From Mikania micrantha (lineage: Eukaryota > Streptophyta > Magnoliopsida > Asterales > Asteraceae): 64,000 bases of DNA. Shown in pieces: positions 11,252 to 21,442 of the stretch. Location of the stretch: contig CM018693.1 of the NCBI GenBank assembly GCA_009363875.1, positions 76,930,028-76,994,027 of the forward strand. Reading direction: 5' to 3'. Below the pieces are notes generated by a model. That model did no database searches. It had not been told where the DNA came from and worked only from the letters and a program-made list of their open reading frames with translations. The translations under genes were made by a program, and so were the position numbers. Numbering within the stretch: the stretch's first letter is position 1; the number at the start of each line of letters is the position of its first letter.

Positions 11252-12059
11252 TTAGTGACCTTGTGTAACAACAAGGTTTATAACAAAAGAGTTTATCAAA
11301 TCATTTATTTAAAAGTGTTGATCCTTTATAAGAACATTTGAGTAAATCTGTTATAACACATTTCAAAGAGTCTTTATAAAATCCTTTTTAGTAAAAAGAT
11401 TCCAATAGTTAATAAGTCCTTAAAACGGTTGACAATTTCTTTAAACAATTGATGAATCCCTTGGATTCGTAAGATGAACCTGTAATGTTTATGAAATACA
11501 CATAACTTGTGTAATGAAACAAGATTGAAATAGCGGTTTTGATCACGTGTTCCACCCCAAAGCAGTTATAAAACAGTAAAAGAGGGGCTAATGTTCTCAC
11601 CTGTCTGCAGTAGACTCTGAACTAAAACAGATAGCAAGTAGCAAACATGACTTCTAATTGATTCCTATAACATTGTAATCATACATAAGATATAGGATTT
11701 ATAATTGTATAGACTTTGATTCATTGATTGACTTGTGTTCTCATGATTTGATTGTTGTGAAAACTTGAAACTTATGATTTGAATCACTTGATTGATCATG
11801 GGTCCAAGAAACGAATATGAAATGTTCCATTGTGCATAAATCTTATGCATAAAATGATAATTGTTTGAGAATTTGATAACCATTGATTACCATGTTTTGT
11901 GATAAAATGTTCCAATTGTTTTAAGCCTTGTGATTGTGATTTGATGCTATGATTAGTTTAAGTTGTACTTAAACCAACTAAGATCAAATTACAATTACTT
12001 TGTATTATGGCCAACAAAGGGGTTCTACGTCCATGAAAGTCATTATGGACTTAGACAAA

Positions 12060-12390
12060 GGCCATGGGCCATTTAAAATGATAATGATCCAATTGAAGGT
12101 GATGTTGGGCCAATTGCATGTGACGTTGGCCCAACAACTTGTATATAGGCCTCGTAATGCGTCCAAGCTAATATCGAGCTAATTAAGATCATAACAAGTC
12201 GTATGGGCTTGGATTGGGCCTAAGGGATTTGAGTTGGTCAACCAAGGTATAGGTAGGCCATATAAGGTTCCAAAGTGATATTGGGCCTATTAAAGACCTT
12301 AATGGGCCAAGCTATTTCAATTTGGGCTTGCTTTATATCTATGGGCCACTTGCTAATGGAATTGGGCCGATTACCCTTGAATTGGGCCGA
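12060..12390. promoter_or_regulatory. Cluster of TGGGCC/GGCCCA motifs in Tek-A LTR
   Basis: About nine TGGGCC or GGCCCA words occur in 330 bp, for example near 12065, 12107, 12128, 12217, 12283, 12305, 12343, 12365 and 12382. TGGGCC is the core of plant 'site II' elements, known targets of TCP factors. Function here is a guess, since the cluster lies roughly 0.9-1.2 kb downstream of the predicted start of transcription. Confidence 0.4.
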
Positions 12391-12429
12391 AAGAGGTTAT
12401 GGCCTCCAACTTGGGCAGCGAACCTACCA

Positions 12430-12860
12430 TGGTTCCATCATTAGGTTCGGCTTATAGGATGTGCATTCAAGGTTCGTAGATGCATGCAACAAAAGGGTTC
12501 GGTTGATCCTGATGTAAAAGGGTTCGGCATTCAATGGGTCGAACCTAGGGTTCGCTGCATGCATACTAAGGTTCGTGGCATCCTTATAAGTTCGCTAAGG
12601 TTCGGTAACAGCTCGTGGAACTCCTAGGGTTCGTCTGGTTAAGATCAACGAACCATAGGTTCGTTATGATTGCAGGGTTCGCGGCATGCATGGGAGATTT
12701 GTTGTAGGTTCGTAGGCTACTTTAGGGTTCGGCTGGTTGAATCCAACGAACCATGCAGGCTCGTGAAGGTTTGTCATAGACCAGAGGTTCGTGATGGTTC
12801 GTGAAACACCTCAGGGTTCGGCCAGCAGCAGGTTAGGGTTCGGCAGCCACCTGCCCAACG
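12430..12860. repeat. GGTTCG-rich degenerate array in Tek-A LTR
   Basis: More than 20 copies of 'ggttcg' or close variants occur at irregular 10-30 bp spacing, with some 'cgaacc' complements (for example at 12640-12660 and 12745-12760). No frame explains it. The same word dominates arrays in Cop-F, Cop-C1, C2 and C3, which are otherwise unrelated to this gypsy element. Confidence 0.8.
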
Positions 12861-13264
12861 AACCTGTCGAGCTGCACTCTCACCATCATCAAATCTCTTG
12901 ATCCAGATCACGAACTCATCTATTATGACTTCAAGGAATATAACTATAGGTGCGAAAATGGGATTGAGGTGCTAGAACCGGCTAAGTATCGGCTTTCCAC
13001 CACAAACACACACAAAACCCTATTTTCCGAAACTTCAAGCTTCATTACCTCGAGATTGGCTGGATGAATCTGCGAAAATCTTGTACTTTCGTGTAGAGAA
13101 TGTTGAGAGCTACGCGTGGACACCAAGAATGACGAAATCCGTTGAGAATCGAGTGAGTTATGCGCGTTTGAAGTCGGTTTTCTAGAGAGAGAAAGGGTAG
13201 ACGAAATTGTAGAGAGAGAGTGAGTTGGTGAGGTAATAAATGAAGGTTTAAGCCTTGTTCAAGG

Positions 13265-13272
13265 CTTTTATA
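13265..13272 (-). promoter_or_regulatory. TATA box of Tek-A 5' LTR
   Basis: TATAAAAG lies on the minus strand within GGGCTATAAAAGCC. About 30-60 bp downstream begins a CT/GA-rich, gene-like leader that reaches a TCGAG|GTAATG donor-like site near 13052. This marks the U3/R boundary and the minus-strand direction of transcription. Confidence 0.65.
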
Positions 13273-13907
13273 GCCCGAGTGATATTCGGGTCCGTTTCGG
13301 TCGCTCGGTTCGCGTTTCCGGAACGTAGCGCGTATTTTACGCGGTTTTAAAATAAAAGAGTTATTAAACTCATTAAAATGATGAGTTTCAAAATTGTAAA
13401 AATATAAAATAATTAAAATAATTATTTTTACTCTTCGTGTGTTGTCGGACCGTTAAACATTCACAATTACGTGTATACCCGCAATCGCGTACGTTTTCCG
13501 ATCGTATTAAAATATTTAAAGTCGTTTAATCATAATTATAAGTTCAACATTCGTATCATTATGGATCGTCACCCATAACTATACTCAGTCTCGCTTACGT
13601 ATTACGATTCTTGTTGAATTAATTGTCATAATATTCGTCTTGACACTACGCACCAACACTATCCTGTTACACCGAACGCAGTATATATATAGGGCTCACT
13701 CTCGCTGCCCACCACTGTTTCGATATAACACAATACTGTTCTTGCCTAGTGAACTCGACTGTAAATAAATAATACATACTTGTTAAATGATAAAGATTCT
13801 AACACACAAGCACATAATGACACATGATTCACATTGACTGACTGAACTTGGATACACACTGTTCTAACACTGTTCACTACTACATGACTAAATGTACAAA
13901 TGTTACA

Positions 13908-15841
13908 CTACTGTACATGCCGGGACTTTAAGGATATCCTTTGATTCTTGATCGTCTTCGTTCTCTTGATTCCGTTTGATAGTTTAAGTTATGCCCATAT
14001 AGCTTGACTACAAGAGTCTACTATTGTGACTGGACTTTCCGTGTGTTACACGTGGTCTTGATTTACATACAACTGACATCCACCTTAACTTAAGCAATTA
14101 ATGACTTCATTAGATCTTAATGATTTCATTATTTCAATGATTCACACACGGTTATGATCTTCTTGATTCTCTTGATTTTCTTGGTTCTGATCTATAGAAT
14201 TCCATGATTTCCCAATGATTATAGATTCTTGAGTAGGATCCTTGGTTTACTGATCACCACTGGATTAGATTCCCTTGATTTTGATCTTTAGCTTAGTTCT
14301 TTTGATTTCACTTTTGAATTTAGATTCTTGAATTTGAGCTCGATGGACTAAGGGTTTGTTTAGAGTTTAGTATTAAGGTATTACTCATAAGAGTAATTAA
14401 TTAAGTTGTTAGTTAATCTGCATAGCAATTTCCTACATAGAAATCTAGGAATGTATACAAACATACATAAAGTATATAATAAGTAAAAGCATTTACGTAA
14501 AAAAATTTAAATAAAAAGGTTTACGCATGCTTCTCAGCCCCGCGTTTGAAAACAAAAGTGTTTAGAAAAAGGGCAATGAACTCACCTGTGTTGCTCTGTA
14601 TTGAATTACCACAAAATGCGCGCTCGTTGTTGTAGACTATGTTTCTTCGGTTCCTGAGTTATTTTAAAAGAATCCGCATACGATAAGTATTTATAATAGA
14701 CGCATCTAGGGTTTGGTTTCGGTGTGCAACTAAGTGTCCTATGTTACTAATGTGTTTCTAGAATTTAGTCTATCTAGGCTAAACGTATTACCCATTAGTA
14801 ACCCTAATCCCATAATTCATCATTACAAGTTCTTAATGTAAAACGTTTCTAATTTAATTCACTTTAAGTTAAACATTACGTCAAAATCATTTATTTTAGT
14901 TTAATAAAGTTTAAAAATCATTTTCCTTTATATAAAAAAACATAATTAATCTTAAAAGTATTATACTTCAACATGAGGGGCTTGTGTTAATCCAATTAAA
15001 TTAACCTTAGGCCCATTTCTAATCATCGATTATCCATGATTTTTCGTTTGTTTACTTGTGCAACCCATCTTAGTTAGTTCAAAGAACAACCCCATGTAGT
15101 TGCATGTTCTCGTAATATGTCTAAGAGTTAGGTGTCAATATCATTAACACCCTCATAACCTTAGACTAAACCTTTGATCCCCAACGAATTCTCAAGTGGG
15201 TTTAACTCAAATAAAATCCACAACTTATGTTTAGTTGTTGATATGCTTTTATGAAACCCTTATTATTGAGAACCTAGCCAATGATTACCTTAATTACATT
15301 ATATCATTAAGATGTGCCTTAGTATGCTTCTCATGCACATACACTAATTTTCCCATGCATGAATCACGTAGCCCCTCCCATGCACACACATCCTATTATC
15401 TTGCATGCACTCACACACTTTTGATTTGGAGCCCATGCATCACATCTATCACCCGACACTTATTGATCTTGGCCGAACGAGTTGCTGCCGATTGAATAAG
15501 CCATCTGGCCGAAAGTGGCCTTGGCCGAATGGGGTCTGGCCGAACCAGCAGGGCCGACCGAAAGAGTGCTGAGCAAGTGAGGCCTTGGCCGGTCATGGCT
15601 TCGGCGATCGAATGAGTGTTGGGCGACAGAATGAGGGCCGAAAGAGTTGGGCCGACCGAAGAGCTTGCTTGGAAGACCGAAGGGGGGCTGGTCGAATGGG
15701 TCCTGGTTCGGGCGAAGGGGGCTGGTCGACGAAGACTTGGCCATTCAGCCGAAGGAGGCTGTTGTCATTCGGTGGCCTGGTGATCTTGGCCATTCGGCCG
15801 ATCGAGATCAACCAAGGCAGCCATGGTTTTCCAACCAAATG
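13908..15841 (-). repeat. Tek-B 3' LTR, left visible part
   Basis: This LTR-like, gene-free sequence includes CAG|GTGAGT on the minus strand at 14586/14585 in the position of the splice-like donor of the related LTRs. A GGCCGAA-rich array occupies its right end. It continues after Solo-2 at 20360. It is assigned to Tek-B by continuity across Solo-2 and by the expected LTR length of about 3.7 kb, of which about 0.7 kb would lie outside the window. Confidence 0.6.
15465..15830. repeat. GGCCGAA-rich degenerate array
   Basis: About 20 'ggccgaa' or 'gccgaccga' words occur in 360 bp with irregular spacing, much more GC-rich than the surroundings. Several overlapping open frames on both strands result from the lack of TAA and TAG and show only repetitive proline/arginine/serine/glycine composition. 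Read on the minus strand the word is TTCGGCC, which overlaps the TTCGGC core seen in the GGTTCGGC arrays. Confidence 0.75.
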
Positions 15842-16124
15842 TGTCACAACCCAACCAGGGGGCTTGACTAACGATTGATTCAAAACACAAAGTAGCGGAA
15901 GACAAAATAAATATATTACAATTCAACCAAAGGTTTAGTCTAAGTATCTAATTTGTTTGCAACAAATCTAAAATATGATTTAACTAGTGGGAGATTTTCT
16001 AGAGTTATTGGGTCCATCCAGGCATCAGCACACTTTATTAATCTTTAAGCCAAGTTCTTCAGTTTTACATCCAATATTCTTGTTCTAGCAACCAAGTATC
16101 CGAGCCATACCTGTTTCTAATTAC

Positions 16125-16639
16125 CTGAAAGACATGCTAAAATACGTCAACTATAAAGTTGGTGAGCTCATGAGTTTTAGTTTACAGACACAATAAAAAA
16201 ATAGCATGTGATAATTCAAAATCAATACAACCAACCCTGCTCCATGCCCGGGCGTTTGCCTCTTACAATGTTAGCCCATAACATGGTCATTCTAATTTAA
16301 CTTCCCATTCCGAGACCCGTTCCTGCTCTCGGTGTAAATGTATCATAAAGAATATATGCCACAACGGTTGACATTAACCTCAGTGGGGTTTCAACCCTAT
16401 TTTATAAGGCCACCCTTTCGGGCCACTGTGCGTGGGGGATTCCCCAAGTAGTACTACCCATATACTCACCGGCTCTCCTTATGAGTTAATGGTTGTAAAT
16501 TATGTTTAATGTCTAGGGGAAGCAATTTTATTTGAAACGGACGTTCATTATCACATAAATATAATTTTATAAACAGTTTATGGAGCATGCTTTCAGTATC
16601 CCAAAACAGTAAAAAGAAAAGGGGATCACATGAACTCAC
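16125..16639 (-). other. Splice-site-bounded conserved block in Solo-2
   Basis: CAG|GTGAGT (16640/16639) and TTTCAG|GT (16125) bound a 515-bp segment matching 2774-3294. It has the same CCGAGA..TCTCGG hairpin (16310-16332), the same GTAGTACTAC palindrome (16448-16457) and a CAACT..AGTTG stem before the acceptor. Outside these edges the two LTRs quickly lose similarity on the donor side and are clearly more diverged on the acceptor side. Confidence 0.6.
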
Positions 16640-18759
16640 CTGGTTGCTTCCATGGCTTCATGTTGTTCCTGTACTAATATGTCATTGTGCCCCTATGCAT
16701 GATTTGCTATGTTCCCAGAGTTATCATCAAAGCAAGTTCCTATTTGTATTCATCTATACATGTGTAAGTTGTAGATTTCATACATTATGGTTGTTTAATG
16801 TGGTTGAGCTCTTTGGGTTAATGTGTTTAGAGTTTACTAGTTTAATGCTTCTTTATATTACTGTACATCACGAAGTCTTACCTTATATTTGTACGTATAA
16901 ATGTATGTGCAAATGTTGGTATTATTTGATGTTTAGTATAGCTACTAGTATGCTACTTTTGTGACTAGCATGTTTATGGTCTTCTAAGATAATTGAGTTT
17001 TATTGTGATTATTGATCTTATATTTTAAAGTTGGGTCGCCCTGTTTGACAGTTTGAGAGACAATCGATATAAAATCGTTTAAGTGTATTACCAGTTATGG
17101 TGTCTTACTAATAATATAAATTTATGTAATGCATAAGGTATTACAAAACAATAAGATGATTATTATAATGTATTTACTTAACATAATAGTATTAGAGATA
17201 TTTAATGGGTATTTCATACATCACAAAATCGTTGCAATTAACATCAGTATCTAAGATATTTACATGTTGTAGTCATTGTATATACTAACTATTGTAATTA
17301 TTATAAATATTGAATAAGAAAGTGTTTAAAGTATTCATAAATTTTCTATGTGTAAATGTAAGTAGACATTCTTAGATGAATCAATTATCAAACATAATAA
17401 TAATAATCTTAATAATAATAAAACTAATTTCACTAATGATATTAATATCGTTTTTATTGTTAAATTTTAATTATTAATCAAAATATAGAAATGGTATATC
17501 ACCTATTAAGATGCATAGTCATGCCTTTAACTAGTTGTTTACTATTTGTAGACATTGAATTTAGAAATCTTCAATAATGTCGAGTATGATCACATTCATA
17601 ATAATAAACTATAGTAAGATTTTAAATAGTCTTAAAAGAGTAGGAAATGATTTTGCTACTATTGCTAGTGATAATAATATTACTTATGAAAATAAATAAT
17701 CTTAATAGGAATTCAAACGAACTCTTGGTTACATAAAGATTTATTATAATAGTGGTACTTTATGTAAAATCATATTAAAATTGAATCAAACATTAGTATT
17801 AAGTTTCTAATTGTTTACCACTATCACTATGTATATAATATATGCATGCTCATGCATTATGTCAAGCTTTCAATAAAAAGTTGTTTGAGTATATATGTAT
17901 AGGATCAATCGTTAACATGTTGAATTTAAACATATTTATAAACATATGATTATACTTAAACAATTTATTGTATTTTAATCATCTTACAAAGTTTATCTAA
18001 AAGATGCACAACCAGTTACTAAATAACCATGTTTTATAGAGTTTGTTATACTTTTTAAAACACTTTTTTTTTGTGTAGATACGTGTATACATATATTGAC
18101 ACCCCCCACGTATACATATGTTTAATGGCTTTATTTCATTATTTGTATCTAATCCCTTTATTGAATCTTAAATTCATAAATTACCATTAATCAAGTTTTT
18201 GAATAATTTCTTATCCTCTAATGCCAAGTTTAAAGTAAATACTAATAAGTATGCTTATTCGTATCTCGACTTGGTAATAACTAAGTTAAACACCTATTGC
18301 AAAATATTCATATTATATGAGTGTTGATATTAGCACATCGTATAATCTGTTATGTTTTAAATTCCAATTTATATACTAATTTTTGGGTTTGGTTGTTTTT
18401 ATTTACAAATGCCACTCCGAATGTATAATATAAATCACACACGTTTTATGGTTTTATTAACATTTTTATTATTAACTAATTATGATGAACCCGTGTTTTA
18501 TCTAGTTAACCCACATGCTCAACCACTTAAATTTATTTGTTAAACATACAAATCATATATTAAAAGGTAGTGGCGCGTGTTTTTACCTTCTCACTCGTGC
18601 ATTTCACGTATCCAAAACTGATTAAATTAATCGTAAGTATGTTTCATAATTCGAACATGTTTCTAAACTCGTTTTTGCGTAACGAATGTAACCGATCACT
18701 CGATTTTTACTGTTGACTGAGGCTGTCCGGATTTGACCAGCCATATTTCTTGTTGACTT

Positions 18760-19665
18760 TCATTGACCAGGGTTCAAATGATCTCCAAAACTCTAAGTCT
18801 TTCAATCTCCACCTACGACCACCATAGCCAAGCAAGGTAACAGCCCCGCCATCACTGCTGGTCGGCTGCCTAGGGCTAAACTCAGCCAAAATCATCAAAA
18901 ATACATTTCAGAACATAGACCATTCAAGAATCATCACGCATGTATAGATCGGGTCTCATGGAGTCGTTTCTTACCTTCGGTTTTTAGTTGGAATTCATAT
19001 TCCTAACCCTTGCAGCCACCACAAGAGTTGCTGTAGACTCACCAGTGGGTTGAGACCACCATCGTCGAGCAACCAACCAGTCTCTAGCCACCGTGAACCA
19101 TCATTCAGCCGCTGGTAAGCTCTCTATCTCCACATCTGACGACCACCATCACAAGAATCTTTCAAAAACGCAAGTAAAACAACTAGAATCCTCGAGATAT
19201 TGTCATGCATGAGTAAATCGGAGGATTATAGGGTTGTTCTTACCATTTGTTCTCGACTGGAGGGTGAAGAACCGCCGGAAACACCTTGACCCGGTGCTAG
19301 AACCACCACCGCAGGGCTGTTGGGATGAACCCTAGCCGCTACCGTCGTTGCATGCGGCCTCCTCTGCTTATTCCACCATCTGGTAACACCGGCAACCATC
19401 TAGCCGCCGTTCGTTTGGGGTAAAAACCCTAGCCGCCGCCCTTTTCTCACCTCTTTTTGACCCTTCTAGCGTCGAGATCTTGCGAAGCTGAAGAAGAAAA
19501 GTTTGTAGACCTGGTTGAGAGGATTCCGGAGGTGTAGCCACCTCGTTCTGCCGCCGTGAAGCCGCCGCACCTCCGCCGCTGGACCACCATGGAACCGCCG
19601 CTGTCTCTCTCTCTCTTTCTTTCTCGGTTTTCTTCGAACGGCTGGAAGCACACACACATGTGTGT
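18760..19665 (-). other. GC-richer, gene-leader-like part of Solo-2
   Basis: The stretch has CCACC/GCCGCC-rich sequence and, at its upstream end on the minus strand, CT- and CA-repeats (19600-19670). Two donor-like sites, GAAG|GTAAGAA near 18970 and ATG|GTAAGAAC near 19245, sit in matching contexts about 270 bp apart, suggesting a diverged tandem duplication. Short open frames here encode Ser/Arg/Gly-rich low complexity only. I read it as the transcribed leader of the LTR; a captured host 5' region is possible. Confidence 0.4.
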
Positions 19666-20359
19666 GTGTGCGGCTGATAGAATAGAGGGGGAAAGGGTTT
19701 ACATCTCCTTTTATAGTTAGGGTTAAATCTAGGGTTAAAAGGAGTTTAAAACGCGTATCGATCTCGTCTCACGCTCGTGTTTCGTTTTCGTTTATCGTTC
19801 TCGACCCGACACCTCCTAATTTACGTAAAAATAACTTATACAATATTAGAATGTTTATTTTTATCCGTTAAAATTAATTTGTTTACTTATTAAGCTAAAA
19901 CACGTTAATATCGCGTATATGCCGTATTTAATTCGCTAAATCATTTTCTAGCTCAGTATAGCATTCTTATATTTTTAATATTTTCCTGATTCATAATTAT
20001 CAATTAGTGATATGTTTTACCTTGATTTAGGTATTAGAACGCTTAAACTGATAATATCGTTTAACTAGTGTCAAATACGACTCTGGAAGTTTATGTTACG
20101 CAGTTCGTGTTATTTTCCTAGGTTAGATTTGACGTTTAAATTCTTAATAATTAAGATAATATCCTCATCGTATTATAATTTTTCATTTTCTTTCGTCGGA
20201 TACATTTTTAACGAGCCTTATTGGGCCTAAGTTGTACATATCGAGATGTAATGGGCCTGTTTGTGCCTTCACATCTTATTGGACTTTATTGGGCCTATGT
20301 GTTCAATTTATAATTCTAGGTTTTAGTTTGTGGGGATTTCTTACAGTTGTTACAAAATG

Positions 20360-21408
20360 GCTATATGCTACCATGATACTTGTTCCTACTTCATCCTAAG
20401 AGTATTTTGTGTGTTTTCCCTAAGGTTCTTGAGGTGTGTTGGCCGGTTTCAAGGGGGGCTCGATCTAGGGTTTTCAAAACCATAAAACCGATTTAAATTC
20501 GTGATTTTACCTCGAATCTGGTGGATGAAAGTTTAGATCCCTTGTACTTTCATGATCCACAGATGATAGTGGTCGTTTTGACACCAAGAACTCGAGTTTT
20601 CCTGGAGAAATGGAGGAGCTATGGTGGTGGGTTTCTAGAGAGAGAAAGAAGAGAGAGAGGGAGAACGAAAATGGAGGAAAGAGGCTGGTTGGTGGTGGTG
20701 GTTGTGACCATTAATGCCTCATTAAATGGGTTAGAAATACCCGGGTTCGTTCGGGTTCGTTCGGTTTTTGCTCGGTTTAGCGTAAAACTTCGTTTTCGTT
20801 CCATTTTCGTAACGAAACGAATCGATTATAAAACAAGATTTTATAAAATTATTTTAGGTGGTAATTCCTAGTAAATTAACTAAATATCTTCCATTTATTT
20901 TAAATTTTCAGAAATATTTAATTTACTGTTTAAAATCGAATCGTACAGTCGTCGCGCGTATTCGTTCGAATCGTCACCCGTACGAACACGACGATAACTC
21001 TACTTTTCAATATGGTTTTCTAGTTATCGGATATCATTCAGAACGTTAAACTTTCAGATATATTCGTACATATCGTCACCTATACGAATAATCCATCGAT
21101 TTAGCATTCACATAACGACATCCGTGTTGTTTTGTTCTGTAAAGCCTCATACGATTATACGTAATGAAATCCTAACAAATAATCACATTATGGTTCTGTA
21201 ACGCAAGATAATTATCAAACTGATGAACCATATTTCTGAGTTCTGTTTCCCTGAAATGATTCTGAATTTGCTGTTTGATAACACGAAATGATAATGATGT
21301 ATGATATGATTATGACAAGAAATGAAACACGTATAGTCTGTACCTGATTACTGTTCAAGTTACTGTTGAGTTCACTATTCCAGTGACGTTTCCGGCACTG
21401 ATGTTACA
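20360..21408 (-). repeat. Tek-B 3' LTR, right part (U3 start)
   Basis: On the minus strand the LTR starts TGTAACATCAG at 21408, directly after the polypurine tract. A gene-leader-like stretch with CT-rich sequence lies at 20520-20720 and ends in the donor-like TTCGAG|GTAAAATC near 20513, at the same relative place as the Tek-A site near 13052. Confidence 0.8.
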
Positions 21409-21421
21409 GTCTCCCCTTGTT
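21409..21421 (-). other. Tek-B polypurine tract
   Basis: AACAAGGGGAGAC on the minus strand abuts the LTR start TGTAACA. It matches the Tek-A tract except for two bases. Confidence 0.85.
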
Positions 21422-21442
21422 AGAGAAATTTTTTCCCGAAAT

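Larger units (their letters stand above)
10499..11600 (-). other. Putative leader intron in Tek-A 5' LTR
   Basis: The donor-like CAG|GTGAGA (11601/11600) and acceptor-like TTTCAG|GTAATC (10499) occupy the same relative places as in Solo-1 and Solo-2. A CAACTAC..GTAGTTG stem-loop precedes the acceptor as it does there. The interior differs completely from the solo LTRs: it holds the hairpin duplication and the 27-29-bp repeat. Tek-B shows the same donor at 14585. This is inferred from conserved ends only. Confidence 0.45.
1..13907 (-). mobile_element. Tek-A: Ty3/gypsy chromovirus (Tekay/Del type), left end outside window
   Basis: Read on the minus strand the order is 5' LTR (10177-13907), initiator-Met PBS, leader, gag, protease, RT, RNase H, integrase with chromodomain, polypurine tract and the first 123 bp of the 3' LTR. 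Positions 1-123 repeat the right end of the 5' LTR (about 13785-13907) almost exactly, which fixes the LTR edge. This gene order and the C-terminal chromodomain are typical of plant chromoviruses. The RT is interrupted by Solo-1. The coding region also has a frameshift and a stop, so this copy is not autonomous now. Its insertion site appears to be the 3' LTR of Tek-B; the matching target duplication lies outside the window. Confidence 0.93.
10177..13907 (-). repeat. Tek-A 5' LTR, 3.73 kb
   Basis: On the minus strand it starts TGTAACATTTG (13907) and ends GGGTGTGACA (10177), directly before the PBS. It carries a TATA box at 13265-13272 and below it a gene-like transcribed leader (13050-13240). 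Also inside are a GGTTCG-rich array, a cluster of TGGGCC motifs, a 27-29-bp tandem repeat, a duplicated hairpin and splice-site-like sequences at 11600 and 10499. No pol sequence is present. It is long for an LTR, but its edges are fixed by the PBS on one side and by identity with positions 1-123 on the other. Confidence 0.92.
15842..20354 (-). mobile_element. Solo-2: 4.5-kb solo LTR inserted in the Tek-B LTR
   Basis: The insert begins TGTCACAACCC, ends GTTGTTACA and is flanked by AAATG (15837-15841 and 20355-20359). It contains no gag or pol and no internal second LTR. Its left end is a diverged relative of Solo-1, and the block 16125-16639 is nearly identical to the Solo-1 block; the rest differs. 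The stretch 16700-18650 is AT-rich with nothing recognisable. The alternative is a non-autonomous element without coding capacity. Confidence 0.83.

Noticed and set aside
15411..15883. Several overlapping open frames on both strands
   Set aside because: They result from the GGCCGAA array, which lacks stop words. Composition is repetitive and no frame is favoured.
19368..19659. Ser/Arg/Gly-rich frames, considered as a captured host gene fragment
   Set aside because: Three overlapping frames, low complexity, no recognisable domain; better explained by the GC-rich LTR leader.
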